Assembly (NCBI RefSeq): GCF_000143415.4 | Contig: NW_003314280.1 | Coordinates: 1,113,938-1,177,937 of the forward strand | Source: Selaginella moellendorffii | Taxonomy: Eukaryota; Streptophyta; Lycopodiopsida; Selaginellales; Selaginellaceae | Reading direction: 5' to 3' | DNA: 64,000 nt | Shown: in pieces, positions 36,627 through 50,408 of the stretch | How the letters are laid out: each line of letters opens with the position of its first letter | How positions within the stretch are numbered: position 1 is the first letter of the stretch | Notes under the pieces: model-generated | Databases searched by the model: none | What the model was told of the DNA's origin: nothing | Seen by the model: the letters and a program-made list of their open reading frames with translations, nothing else | Position numbers and translations under genes: made by a program

Positions 36627-37603
36627 ATGTGGCCATCCGGAGAGGGCTTCGCCGTTCTTCCTGTGCGGTGCAATCTCTGTGGAAGCCACATGACTTACGA
36701 CCATGTCCAAGAACACTTTCAAGTCTGCAATGTAAGAAGCTCTCTCCCTCTCGCCATTTTCTTGGAGTTCTTTCGCTCTCAAACCTTTGTTCTTTCTGTG
36801 CCTGAAGCTTTCGTCACGGCCGGTTGTGAAGCCGAGTCCTTTCTTCTACTCCTCGCCACAGCCGTATGGGGAGCAGCTTTTCCATCCATCGCAACCATTG
36901 CAGCAAGAGCTTTCCCCCGATCGGTATGGCTGCCCGCATTCCCACCAGCATCGAAATGGCGTCGCCGCCGAGCGGAATGGAGCTCCTTCTCGTCGAGAGC
37001 TTCCGCCACAGCTTTGTCCTCAGCTCGAAGATACTTTCTCCGGAAGCGTTTCGGGCTCCGTTTCTCTTCCGAGGCAGCAGCACGTCTGTTGTCGACGCCC
37101 CAGTCCCCCGACGATGCCACCCAGTCAAGATCGTGTCTTCGAGCATTCCCCTGGTAGCTCTGCTTGCACGAAACGATGTTCCCCGCACGAAGCTCTTCAC
37201 GGCTGCAAAGTTTCGGTGCCAGCATCGCCTCACGGGCGAAGGAAGGTGATCAGTGATCCCGAGCTTTGGAGGCGCTTAAACTCGCCCTTGGAGTCCGAGC
37301 CAGCGCCCCGCAGATCCAAGAAGTCGAGAACAGCAGAGCTCTCAACTTCGTCCCTGGAATACCACGAGCCTGTAAGTGGTCTTAGTGCTTTCACAACTTG
37401 GCGATGTGTGATGAGGCTTGTTGCTTTGTTAGCAGGAGCGCGGGAGGAACTCTGTCAGCCCAGCTTGGTGCCGGTTATGTGAGATCGATTGCTTCACAGT
37501 GGAAGGTCTCAAGCACCATAGCAAGACTCGCGATCATATGGACAGATCGCTCGACATAGTTTCGTCCATCAAGAGCAGAAGTTGGCGAGCTCGCAGAAGC
37601 TAA
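36627..37603 (+). CDS. Two-finger protein: N-terminal C2HC finger and C-terminal U1/matrin-type C2H2 finger
   Basis: Three exons (36627-36731, 36808-37371, 37436-37603), all phase 0, give about 278 residues. Exon 1 ends with CNLCGSHMTYDHVQEHFQVC, spacing C-x2-C-x11-H-x3-C. Exon 2 is Pro/Ser/His-rich and low complexity with basic patches (PRRSKKSRTAEL). Exon 3 has CRLCEIDCFTVEGLKHH followed by SKTRDH, spacing C-x2-C-x12-H-x5-H, the U1-like/matrin type that usually binds double-stranded RNA or RNA-protein complexes (family knowledge). I do not recognise the full-length protein. It is the intact paralogue of the truncated gene at 35056 and lies just upstream of DUR3 in the same orientation. Confidence 0.7.
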
Positions 37604-37785
37604 AGCTAAATATTTTCGTGAGTTCTTTCTACTCGATCTACTACTAACTTTACCTTTTTTGATCCAGTTGGTCTCGGACTTTATATATTATACGTATTCA
37701 AAGATCCCCAAAAGTCTTGATTCTCCCGGGACTTTTGGATTGTCTTGTTTTCGAGAGGGAGGAAGTTCTCTAGGGCCTATTGGTT

Positions 37786-40238
<2,453 letters not shown>

Positions 40239-40496
40239 TACGAAGGAAGAACAACACACCAAGTACGTAATTCTTTGTATGATTTCTCATTCCTTTCCAG
40301 GAGAAGTTTGTGATTAAAGTTCAAGAATAAGCTCGCTCGGCACCAAGTACGTATATAATGTTTGTTTCATACTTGTTCTTAATGGGAAAACCACACTTTA
40401 ATTAAAGCTTTCTTGAGCTCACAGCTTCCACGTACGTATAAAGTTGATGATGAAAGCTTTCCTGAGCTCACAGCTTCCATTTTAGTTTTGCTTCTC

Positions 40497-40745
40497 TCAT
40501 CCATCTCGCAGGAGCTCCTCCATGGGACGGACGTTCTCCAGCTTCCCTGGGTTGAGCATGGTCCTTTGTGGAGGGGCGGGGTCCTGTGGATTCAACTTGG
40601 TGCACAAGCAAGCGATTCGCATCGCCCGCTTCATCTCGGTTATCTAAATGCCGGGTTTTGGCCGAGAGTATCATCGCCGCCACCTTCTTCCCCTCCTCGC
40701 GCTGCTGGCTTGAGCAGTGTCGGGTCGATCCCCTTGAGCTCCTGT
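40497..40745 (-). pseudogene. 3' fragment of the LRR receptor-kinase gene
   Basis: On the minus strand this corresponds to the last 80 codons or so of the gene at 43470-45362: RAMRIACLCTKLNPQD, DRPSTK and the terminal region before the stop. Relative to the intact gene it has small insertions and deletions that shift the frame, and similarity stops abruptly at about 40745. The 270 bases between this point and the NPF start show no gene and may be NPF promoter. Confidence 0.75.
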
Positions 40746-41011
40746 GGATCGGTCGAAAGGTGCCAATGCCGTGGGCGAGACTCCGGAGTCTGGATCGTGG
40801 GTTTGACCCGGGAGAGGACTTTTGGACTATTGGAGCCACAGGCAAGGATTAAAAGACGCATCACCATCTCATCGTGGCCATACGGCGCCAAATGTGTCGT
40901 CCGGTTCGCCAGATGAGCGATCGAGGAAACTTTAGACCAGAATCGAGGCTGGGAACTCTGGTTCTAAAGTTCCCTGGAAAGTTCCAAATTTTCCTGTGTG
41001 AGTGGAAAGGG

Positions 41012-43052
41012 ATGGGAGCCATGGAGGAGAGCACCGTCGCCGACGCTAGCACAACCAAGGTGAGGAATTTCTCTTGGAAGAAATTAAGGAGAATGGAAGA
41101 CACATTGGTGCTTTCGACTTTGTAAGGATCTTGAAAATGGCTGGTCTGGAGATCTGGAGAAAGAGAGCTTCATCACAAAGGACGGCACTGTGGATTGGAA
41201 GAACAATCCTGCTGATAGGAGAACTACCGGCGGCTGGAAAGCGTGTCCTTATATCTTGGGTGAGCAACAAAGAAACGAAACTGTTTGATATCTTGCTTGA
41301 TCTTGCCTTGAACAGGAAACGAATGCTGTGAGAGGCTTGCCTACTATGGAATGTCCATAAACTTGGTGGTGTTTCTGACCGACAAACTCCATCAGCACAA
41401 CGCGACTGCATCGACCAATGTGACGAACTGGTCTGGAACGTGTGACATCACGCCTCTCATAGGAGCTTTCTTGGCCGATGCCTACCTCGGTCGCTACTGG
41501 ACGATCGCTGCCTTCTCTTCTGTATACTTTGTGGTAAGTTCTTCTTTCTCGACTTTCATAGCTTCGCAGCTAAAAGTTTGTTTTTCTTACAGGGAATGGT
41601 TCTGCTCACTTTATCAGCGTCAGTTCCATCGTTAAAACCACCGTCTTGTGTGGGGGACGTTTGTCCTGGGGCCTCGCCTGGTCAGATCGGATCATTCTAT
41701 CTGGCTCTCTATCTGGTAGCGCTGGGCACTGGTGGAATCAAGCCTTGCGTTTCATCCTTTGGAGCAGACCAGTTTGACGACGAAGACCTCTCGGAGAAGA
41801 AGTATATGACTGTCTTCTTCAACTGGTTCTACTTCTCGATCAACGTCGGTGCCATGATCGCCAGCACCTTTCTCGTTTACATCCAGCAAAGCGTCAACTG
41901 GGCTTGGGGATTTGGCATACCGGCAGCAGCAATGGGAATAGCAATTGTGGGCTTCTTCATCGGGTCCAAGCAGTACAGGCACCAGAAACCAGGAGGAAGT
42001 CCGCTCACTCGGATCGCTCAAGTTATCGTCGCAGCCATCCGGAACTGGAGGCTACGTCTTCCAGCCGACGAGACCATGCTCTACGAGGTCGACGGGAAGG
42101 CGTCCGCCATCGAAGGGAGCCGAAAAATCCAGCATACAGCAGAATACAGGTGAAGAAGTGCTCCTTATATATTTTTTGCGGGCTTCGCTTCATTCTAAGT
42201 TCTTGTGACTTTCGGTTTGAAAGTTTCCTGGACAAGGCAGCGATCGAGAACCAGTCGAGACCGACGACAAAGTGGAATCTTTGCACGGTCACTCAAGTCG
42301 AGGAAGTGAAGATCCTGCTACGAATCGTTCCTATCTGGGCCAGCGTCATCGTCTTCTCCACAGTTTACGCTCAGATGTCGACGTTGTTCGTGGTGCAAGG
42401 CCTCAAGATGGACTACATCCTCGGCACCTTCAAGGTCCCGTCGGCATCGCTCTCCATGTTTGACCCGCTCAGCGTGTTGATCTTGGTCCCGATCTACGAC
42501 CGCCTGCTCGTCCCCTTCGTCCGCAAGTACACCGGCCATCCACAGGGATTCACGCAGCTCCAGAGGATGGGAATCGGTCTCGTCATCTCCACGATCTCCA
42601 TGGTGGTGGCGGCGGTCCTGGAGATCCAGCGTCTGCGAGTCGCGAGGGAGAAAGGCCTGGTGGATGCCGACGACAAGAACTTCCCGAAGCTCCTCAACGC
42701 GCAGCTCAGCATCTTCTGGCAAATCCCCCAGTACTTCATCATCGGGGCGTCGGAGGTGTTCACCTTCATCGGGCAGCTCGAGTTCTTCTACGAGCAGTCG
42801 CCCGACGCCATGCGGAGCTTGGGCTCGGCGCTGTCGCTGGCGACGGTGGCGCTGGGGAACTACCTCTCGAGCTTGCTGGTGACCATCGTTACCAAGATCA
42901 CCCGGAGGGATGGGAAGCCCGGATGGATCGCCGACAACCTCAACCATGGCCACATTAACTACTTCTTTTGGCTCTTGGCAGCGCTCAGCGTCGTCAACTT
43001 TCTCTTCTATCTTTCATTCGCGTATCGCTTCAAGTATAAGGAGACTAAGTAA
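41012..43052 (+). CDS. NPF (NRT1/PTR family) proton-coupled transporter
   Basis: Five or so exons. Exon 1 encodes [16 protein letters not shown] (ATG at 41012 or 41021). Exon 2 enters at GATCTTGAAAATG and gives [20 protein letters not shown]. Exon 3 carries the ExxER proton-coupling motif in [20 protein letters not shown] and then [19 protein letters not shown]. Later blocks: [100 protein letters not shown]. Twelve membrane helices with the usual large cytosolic loop are expected. NPF members move nitrate, di/tripeptides, hormones or glucosinolates; the substrate cannot be read from sequence. It follows the urea symporter, so a nitrogen-uptake pair is possible, but proximity alone proves little. 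Confidence 0.93.
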
Positions 43053-43129
43053 AAGAAGATTGGCGACTAAGTAAAAGAAAAGCTTAACTGTGTACAGTGG
43101 CCTTTAGTCAACGTGATCTGGTCAAAGCT

Positions 43130-43733
43130 GCCCGGAGAGCTCATGCTGGTTCTCAAGGGGGTGTTTACGTTTAACAGCAGACGAAGAAGTCTCGCCAGAC
43201 TGGTGTGATACGGATCGAAGGAAGACCAACACACCAAGTACGTAATTCTTGGTATGATTTCTCATTGAGAAGTTTGTGATGGAAGTTCAAGAATAAGCTC
43301 GCTCGGCACCAAGTACGTATATAATGTTTGTTTCATACTTGTTCTTAATGGGAAAGCCACACTTTAATGAAAGCTTTCTTGAGCTCACAGCTTCCACGTA
43401 CGTATAAAGTTGATGAAAGCTTTCCTGAGCTCACAGCTTCCAAGTACGTATCGTTTAGTTTTTCTCCTCTCATCCATCTCGCAGGAGCTCTTCCATGGGA
43501 CGGACGTTCTCCAGCTTCCCTGGGTTGAGCATGACGAGCACGTCCTTCGTGGAGGGGCGGTCCTGCGGATTCAACTTGGTGCACAAGCAAGCGATTCGCA
43601 TCGCCCGCTTCATCTCGGTTATCTCGTCCAGATTCGCAAATCCCGGGGTTTGGCCGAGAGTATCATCGCCGCCACCTTCTCCTCCTCCTCGCGCTGCTGG
43701 CTTGAGCAGTGTCGGGTCGATCCCCCTGAGCTC
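43130..43733. repeat. Direct repeat copy 2 (DUR3 tail relic plus receptor-kinase 3' end)
   Basis: This begins with a broken DUR3 C-terminal fragment (agctcatgctggttctcaag, then gtgtttacgtttaacagcag; compare tactcaaggggatgtttacg in DUR3). It continues through the same spacer words as copy 1 into the 3' end of the intact receptor-kinase gene. The repeats enclose the NPF gene. The region 43053-43469 holds nothing else. Confidence 0.85.
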
Positions 43734-45362
43734 CTGGCCGCTCTGGACGAGGTAGCACATCCACGGCACGATGCCGCCGGGGAAATCCTTGAAGAACTCG
43801 TCGGTGGGCTCGCGGCCGCTGATGAGCACGCCGAGGACGATGCCCATGCTGTAGACGTCGCTGCTCACGGTGAACTTGCATGTCTGGTGGTACTCGGGCG
43901 CGATGTACCCGATGGTGCCCGCCACCTGCGTCGTGACGTGCGTCATGCCGTCGGGCAGCGCCTTGGCCAGCCCGAAGTCGCCCAGGTGCGCCTCCAGCTC
44001 CTCGTCCAGCAAGATGTTGCTCGTCTTGAGGTCGCGGTGGAGAATCTTTGGGCTGCAATCGTAGTGGAGGTACTTAAGCCCGCGGACCATGCCGGTGGCG
44101 ATCCGCTGCCGCGCGGACCACTCGAGCTCCATCGCGCCGTCGCGGACCCGGGCCAGCACGTCCTGGAGGCTACCGCGCGGCATGTACTGGTAGAGGAGGA
44201 GGTGGGCGTCGGGCTTGAGTATGTACGCGTAGAGCCACGCGAGGTTGACGTGGCGGATCTTGCCAAGTGTCTCCATCTCGGCGACCGTGTGGCGCTTGCC
44301 GAAGCTGCCCTTGCCGCTGGATCGCGAGGCATCGGACGACGACGGCGGCTCGGGCGGCTGGATCGGGATTCGCTTGACCGCCACCTCCATGCCGCCCTCG
44401 AGCACGGCTTTGTAGACCTTGCCCGCGCCGCCGGCGCCCAGGAGGGGCATTTGCTGGAAGGACTCCGGGGAATCGAGGAAGGCAAGCATCTTGGGCGTGA
44501 GCTTGTGGAAGAAGATGATGGGGCCGTTCTTGGCGCGCGCGCGCTTGTAGACGATGATCCCCGCGCGCGCGATGATGCCCACGAGCACGCCCGAGACCGA
44601 GCCGGCGATCACGCCCAGCGCCGCGCCGATGCCCCACCGCCGCGCCCTGCTGCGCCCCTTGTGCCGCGGGGATGATCCTGCCGCCGCGGCGCTGGGCGAT
44701 GGAGCTTCGCTGCCATTGGAGCTCGGAGGGGTCGGCGATTGCGATGGCGATGGAGCTGTAGCGCCGTCCTGGAGGAGTGCTCGCCGGGCACTGGAATAGT
44801 GCTTCTTCGTGGTGATGATCGAGGATGGAGGACACTCGCGATCTAAGGGCCAGCCACAGAGGCCGGGATTCCCAGCGAATGCCGCGGCGCTGCGCAGGGA
44901 ATTCCCATTCCCATTCCCAGTAGGGATCCGACCCACGAGGCGATTGCTGGAGAGATCGATGGAGCGGAGCTTGGGCAGCTGGGCAATCTCGTCCGGGATG
45001 AGGCCCGAGAGGCGATTGGCGGACAGATCCAGCACGCGGAGCTCCGAGAGGAGCCCCAGCCGCGGGGAGAGCTCACCTTCCAGGAGAGATTTGGGCAGCC
45101 GGATGGAGACGACGCGGAATCCCTGGCTGCCGTGGATCCACGAGCACTCCACGCCGCTCCAGGCGGTGCAAGCCTCCTCGTCGCGGCGCCAGGAGCGCAG
45201 CGCGCCGCTGGGGTCGTGGCGGATGTGGGCGGCGAAGGAGCGGAGAGCCGCGATGTCGGAGGTGTCCACGCTCGTCGCGAATTCCAATTCCTCTCCATGG
45301 CAGCCGCCCAAGAGGAGAAGAACCCATAAGCTGGAGAGGATGAGCGCCAGGAATCCCGCCAT
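43470..45362 (-). CDS. Short-LRR receptor-like kinase, kinase domain CORYNE-like
   Basis: An intronless frame of 630 residues. Signal peptide MAGFLALILSSLWVLLLLGG; LRR N-cap with CTAWSGVECSW; about two to three LRRs (LRVLDLSANRLSGLIPDEIA, LRSIDLSSNRLVGRIP); a Ser/Pro-rich juxtamembrane stretch; TM IGAALGVIAGSVSGVLVGII; and a kinase domain with P-loop LLGAGGAGKVYKAVL, VAVK lysine, HRDLKTSNILLD loop, GDFGLAK and APEYHQT. All catalytic residues are present. The kinase sequence around SSDVYSMGIVLGVLISGREP resembles the CORYNE group (inference from memory of the family), in which CORYNE itself lacks LRRs. Ligand and pathway are unknown. It ends EELLRDG with TGA at 43472-43470; its 3' end is duplicated upstream of NPF. 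Confidence 0.9.
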   Translation of the reverse strand: MAGFLALILSSLWVLLLLGGCHGEELEFATSVDTSDIAALRSFAAHIRHDPSGALRSWRRDEEACTAWSGVECSWIHGSQGFRVVSIRLPKSLLEGELSPRLGLLSELRVLDLSANRLSGLIPDEIAQLPKLRSIDLSSNRLVGRIPTGNGNGNSLRSAAAFAGNPGLCGWPLDRECPPSSIITTKKHYSSARRALLQDGATAPSPSQSPTPPSSNGSEAPSPSAAAAGSSPRHKGRSRARRWGIGAALGVIAGSVSGVLVGIIARAGIIVYKRARAKNGPIIFFHKLTPKMLAFLDSPESFQQMPLLGAGGAGKVYKAVLEGGMEVAVKRIPIQPPEPPSSSDASRSSGKGSFGKRHTVAEMETLGKIRHVNLAWLYAYILKPDAHLLLYQYMPRGSLQDVLARVRDGAMELEWSARQRIATGMVRGLKYLHYDCSPKILHRDLKTSNILLDEELEAHLGDFGLAKALPDGMTHVTTQVAGTIGYIAPEYHQTCKFTVSSDVYSMGIVLGVLISGREPTDEFFKDFPGGIVPWMCYLVQSGQELRGIDPTLLKPAARGGGEGGGDDTLGQTPGFANLDEITEMKRAMRIACLCTKLNPQDRPSTKDVLVMLNPGKLENVRPMEELLRDG

Positions 45363-45649
45363 CGCTGGAGGGAGGCCCAGCTAGAAGAAGAAGAGACTAT
45401 CTTCCCTTCTGCGTTCTTTAAAGAAGGTATATCATCGTAAGTTGACCGGCATTGCCCGAAAATCTTGGTCAGTTCAAAGTAGAACTCTCTTCGTCAAAGT
45501 CAACTAGTATATTCGGGCTTTTTGACTTGACTACATTAGGGCTAGGACTTACATTGACATGTCGATTATCTTGTCAACTTTTTTACTTTGACTTCTGTTG
45601 ACGATAGTTGACTTTTAAAATTAACATAGAGTTCTAAGATCACACCACT

Positions 45650-48317
45650 CTAAGACGTTAAGATAGGTGGCAAAACATCCGACTTCGCTCCCAGGATGTT
45701 GGCCTTGGTGTCCGGGAACTGCGATCGCCCCGGAAGCTCGCAAACCTCTCCAGTGGTCGTGATTCCAATCGGGTAGCTCAGCAAATGCCCGGGGAGATCC
45801 ACCACCTCCTCGCCGGCAAACATCGCCCAGTACTCGTCCGCGAGCTCGTTCACCTTCCTCACGCACTCCAAGCTCGAGGGGTGGAGGTACGCGTTGTCCA
45901 GCTTGCCGAGGTGCTCGTACCACAGCGACATCCGGAAGCCGTGGACGTCGCCGCGAGGAGCGTGGTGGTGAGACGTGTGGAACGGCTGGTACGCTCCCAT
46001 GGCGATCTCCGAGTCGCGGCCGCCGTCCATGGAGCGCTGGTTGATGTTGGCCGACCCGACGATGATGTACTCGTCGTCCACTGTTACGAGAAAGTCTAGT
46101 CAGTCAAGTGTGCTAGAACAAAAACTATGACTATGGACTCGACCGTGAAAGTTTGAGCGTGGAAAGAAAACGAAAAGGCTGGAAGACTTACCGATCATCA
46201 TCTTGGAGTGAACGTAGATCATGAACCTCCTGTGCTCCTGTGCTCCCTTGTAGTTCGTTGCCTCCTCCTCGATGGCCTCCGGCGGGACGTAGTCGCCGTC
46301 TTGCGGCGTCTCTCGGTTTCCCAGGCAGAAGAAAGTGAGGTAGTCCTTTGGACTCTCGTCGGTGATCCCCTTGGCGTCCAAAGCCTGCGCAATCGACCTG
46401 TACATCATGTCCAGCGTCTTCTTCTGCCAGTCGAGGATGGCGAGCACCTGTCCACTCTCGGGGAGTCCCTCAGGCCACATTGGAACCACCACGTAGATGA
46501 CGAACCGCTCGCCCTGCTCGATCTTGTTCACGACTTTGAGAGCCAGCTCTCTGGCGATCAAGTGGTACGCACCGGCGTCGGTGTCAGTGTCCCACGCAAA
46601 CGAGCTCCCAAGGAAGTACTGGTTCTCGATGTAGATGAAGTCCTTTGCTCGCCGGATGGCATGAATGTAGGCGTCCTGGATGCTGCGGTCGATGGTGCTG
46701 TCTTTGCCGCTCACAAGCCCAGCCTTGGCCGCGAGCTCTGGATCCTCGGGGAAGTTTGCCGCGGCACCACCGTCGATAGACCGGAACAGCTGAACGTTCC
46801 ATGTCGAGGGATCGTCCCGGAAAGTCACCTCGGCCGGGGGCTCGATGTCGCTGACTTCTCTTATTGGCAGCAGCAAGTCCTTCTCGTCCGCCTGCTTCAG
46901 CCACCGCTGCTCGAAGTTGTGGAGGACGTCCCAGGCAACCGGCCCCTCGAGCTTGGAATGGATGTCATGCCACGGCTCTCTCGGCCCTCCCTTCTTGATG
47001 CTCGCGGTCTGGAAATTTGGCTGGTGGAAGTCGTCACCATGGTAGGAATCGAGCGTCCGGAAGAGCGAGTGGTACTGGTTGTCGTAGCGTCCATCGCAGA
47101 GGTCGATCCCTCCCACGAAGCTGACAATTCTTCGCTGCTGCGAATCACCCTGAGCTCCCGGGAGAGGAGCATCGACAATGATGGTCTTCTGGTGGTGAGT
47201 GAACATGGTGCCGATCTGGAACTCTTGCACCACGCTCAGGCCGTCGTCTGGATTGCGCGGACACAGCAAGCACTTGACCTGCGTGCCCCTGAAGTAGTCG
47301 AGAGTTTCCTGGTCGTGAGTTGCCATGAGCCCGTCCATCCTGACGATGGGAATCGACGTCCTGTCGTCCCACACCAGCATGAGCACACGAACTCCCTCCT
47401 CGGCTTTCCTCTTGAGAAGCTCGCCGAGAGTGACGCCAGAGCTGCCGGGGATTTGCCTCTCGGGATCTCGGATGAGCTTGATCTCGGTGTAGACGGACCA
47501 GCCGGTGATATAGATGAGGTGCTTGGCATTGGTGAGAGCTTCAAAGACGTCCTCCCAGCACCTGGTCTCGGCATGCTTCCCACCACCCGCGAGCTTGATA
47601 TCGGGCAGGAAGTTCTCGGTCATATGAGCGTCCTGGTAGAGCGTCACCTTGCATCCCTTCCGCTGCTGGCAGTACGTGAAAGGCACCCCCTGGAACTTCC
47701 TTCCATCGCAAAGTCCTCGGCCAAAGCGAGGATCGTTGGTGGCCTCGTGGAACTGGAGCTTGATCCGGACCTTGGAGTCGCCACGTTTCTCACCGTTGTC
47801 GTCGTAGAGATCATACCAGTTCTCCACAGTCTCGCCGCTGAGGAGCTCCGAGACCTCGATGCTAGCTCGGCCCAGGAGCACCGCCCCGATGGCCTTGTCG
47901 TCCTTGATGGTCACCACCACCTTGGAAACATTGTGTGCGCAGTAAATGTGGAAGCTCTCGTTCCATGACTCGCCCTTTCCAATCATGCGCGTCCGGCCCA
48001 CGCGAGTCTTCTCCAGATCGACAGTGGCATAGAACTTGTGTGAGCCATCGCCAGTGATTCCTCCGATAATCTGGAGCAAGGGAAAAAAAGGATGATCAAT
48101 AGCGCAAGGACTCCAAAGAAATGTGCCAAAGAAGAAGAAATCTTGGACCAGATTTGGGATCTGGCTAAGGCCTAGATCACAGCCGCAGCAAATTAGCTCT
48201 AGATCGATCGAGATAGCACACCTTATTGAAGAAACCCCCGGCGCTGTGATCGTGCTCCAGGTCCGAGGCCTCGTAGATCGTGGCATGGAGGGTTCCATGG
48301 AGGAGAATGAACGCCAT
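45650..48317 (-). CDS. Phospholipase D alpha
   Basis: Three exons (48317-48222, 48070-46192, 46080-45650) give 801 residues, close to the 810 of Arabidopsis PLD-alpha-1. The enzyme hydrolyses phosphatidylcholine to phosphatidic acid at membranes in stress and ABA signalling (family knowledge). N-terminal C2 domain: [60 protein letters not shown]. First HKD motif [16 protein letters not shown], with [18 protein letters not shown] after it. Second HKD motif [20 protein letters not shown], which spans the last intron. C-terminus [24 protein letters not shown] donor near 48416 on the minus strand suggests an additional 5'-leader intron. All catalytic His/Lys/Asp residues are present. Confidence 0.96.
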
Positions 48318-48691
48318 TGCCCGAAATCCCTGCCAAATCCGCCGATTTAGACCTCCAATTGACCCCCAAGGCGGGCACTCGCGAATCGCGACTGCGCGAT
48401 CCGGGCGTTTGCTTACCTCGAGATCAAGACGCTAAGCGATGGACGAGCGGATCAAAAGATAGCGAGGGAAGAACAGTAAACAGCGCTGTAGCTTTTATAT
48501 TGCTACGTGTCCTCTTCCTTTTTTATCTATTTTATCTCTGTCGCAGGCTCGGTTAAAGGCATGATCCAAATAACGCGCATTCTTTCTCCTTTACCCCACC
48601 GACACTTAAATCTCACATGGTTGGAAGACTTTGTTAGCGCCGCTGCTTAGCTAGCACTTAGCGGGAAAACCTTGCTTACAAGCAACATCAT

Positions 48692-48764
48692 GGTTCCATA
48701 GTGTAGTGGTCATCACGTTTGCTTTACACGCAAAAGGTCGCGAGTTCGAAACTCGCTGGAACCA
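48692..48764 (+). tRNA. tRNA-Val (anticodon UAC)
   Basis: 73 bases. Acceptor stem GGTTCCA/TGGAACC with discriminator A, A box TAGTGTAGTGG, anticodon loop TTTACAC between TTTGC and GCAAA (anticodon TAC, reading GUA), T-arm GCGAG TTCGAAA CTCGC with a proper B box (GAGTTCGAAAC). All stems pair without mismatch in the arms checked. It lies 375 bases upstream of the PLD-alpha start, divergent. Two damaged relatives are at 51381 and 60282. Confidence 0.93.
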
Positions 48765-49615
48765 TTGAGGAAGATTCGATTTTTTCAGCCCTTCAAAATG
48801 GAGTACGTAAAAGGTCACTCGATTGTTGTTGGGTGAGGTACATGATCACTGCATTGATGGTTTTGGTGATGAATTTTTTATGAATATTTTAAGTGTTCTA
48901 GAGCTCGAAAAGAATCCAGCAAATGCCTCAGAATGTCATGGTTCATGAAACCAAAAATTTCTCTTTGCCTTTTGGGAAATGATAGAGCCACTAAATTTAT
49001 TTGTGTTAGATTATGCTTTTTCATGACTTCTTTAGTGAAGAATTTTTTATAAATATATAAAATATTCCAGTCAGTGTTTATTTTTGACTGTCAAACTCCA
49101 GTGTTGGAAAGCGATTCCAGCAAATGCCCACTTTGGGGTGCATGGCACAAGATGCCTCTTCGTGCACAGTACAGAAAAGAATGCTAGATATCAAAGGAGC
49201 GAAGCGTATATTAAATCTGAAGGTTCCTCCAAGCTCGTGTCTTTTTGGACGGGATGGGGAAGGGCAGAAGGTTAGATTTCATCGATGTCTTCCTGCGATG
49301 TACTCTGGAAATTTTCTCTACCATTCCTTTCCGAGCAGATTCTTGCGCTCCATGAAGCTTGCCAGATTCTTGCCTTCCCTCAGCCGATCGGCATGCGCAA
49401 AGCTAGAATCAATGCTCGCATTTGCTATAATCGTTCTATCGGACAGATTTGATCGGGCAGCACGGGGGATGCCTCCCGATATGAGAATCCGTCATTTGAA
49501 ATATCGGAATGCGGCTCGGTATCAAATCCTCCTCCCGTCCCTTTGCCTTCCTGGCTCTTTGCCTCTTCCTTCCGGCCTCTTGTTCGTTTTAAACTGTGGT
49601 CCTCTAGATCGTATA
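48765..49615. other. AT-rich spacer and duplicated segment; no clear gene
   Basis: 48765-49080 is AT-rich and unremarkable. From about 49110, words such as atgcatggcacaagatgcc-type sequence and gtgtctttttggacgggatggggaag recur in inverted orientation at 60020-60110. A frame is open upstream of the ATG at 49616, but it shows no domain. A tttttttccag just after that ATG could instead be a splice acceptor, which would place further 5' exons here. Confidence 0.5.
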
Positions 49616-50408
49616 ATGTTTTTTTCCAGGAAGAAAGGCGCGAAAAAGAAGAATAGTGGTGGCGGCAGTAAAAGCGATCCCGCCAAGAGCAGTGGTGGCG
49701 GCAATCAAAGTGATCCCTCTAGCGGCATTACAAGCAATCCCGCGAAGACCAGTGGTGGCGGCAGTAAGAGCGATCCCGCTAGCGGCAGTACCAGCAATCC
49801 CGGGAAGAGCAGTGGCGGAGGTGCCAGCAATCCCGCTGCTAGGGACAGTATCAACATTCCCGCGGCTAGCAGCAGCAGCAACGCAGCACTCCTCCTGTAC
49901 GAGGATCCGTAAGTTCCTTGTCGTTCTTGACAATATCTTACTGGAACTGAATCTTCTCCTTCTTGCAGAGACCACAAGGAGCCGTTCCTAATTGCCATCC
50001 CCACACTCCCTGAAAAGACTCTATACCTTCGGATGTATGACAATGGAAACGATTCCTTCCAGCATCTAACTTGGATTCCCTGACAGGAGGATCATCAACA
50101 AAGCCTTGTGTATGATCTTTACGATCGTCTCTCTGACGCCCCAGATAGACAAAGAGCTATTCAAGGACCTGGCCAAGCATTTCACTCGCAAGTTCAGGGC
50201 GGACAGGGAAAGCGTCACCAAGGAGGACTACGTGATCTGGGCGTTCAACATGGGCCTGCCTTTCATGAAGAACAACAAGTCTCTGGCCGGGACCAACATC
50301 TACCTCAGGATTTGGATCCAACTAGGCTGGTACGTTGGTGTTCGCCGTTGGAGATCTGCGAGCTCGCTGTGGAGGAAGCACGGCGATGTTGACGCGAGAT
50401 CTCCTTAA
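49616..50408 (+). CDS. Unrecognised protein with Ser/Gly/Asn-Pro repeats; lineage-specific family, member 1
   Basis: Three exons (49616-49908, 49969-50034, 50087-50408) with GT..AG introns of 60 and 52 bases join in phase to about 226 residues. After a basic start (MFFSRKKGAKKKNSGGG), residues of about 15-85 are imperfect repeats of the kind SGGGSKSDPAKSSGGG. Then a short conserved-looking stretch EPFLIAIPTLPEKTLYLRM, and a globular end with VTKEDYVIWAFNMGLPFMKN and NIYLRIWIQLGWYVGVRRW. The pattern V-I-W-A-x5-P ... Y-x-R-x-W-x2-L-x-W is shared with the gene at 60896, so this is a gene family. I know no function. The first exon could begin further upstream. Confidence 0.5.

Noticed and set aside
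43410-44675. Long plus-strand open frame of 421 codons
   Set aside because: Antisense of the intronless LRR receptor-kinase gene; composition (Glu/His/Val-rich) is typical of a reverse-frame shadow.
46208-47968. Long (586-codon) plus-strand open frame
   Set aside because: It is the exact antisense shadow of the GC-rich PLD-alpha exon, has no recognisable domain and starts inside that exon.
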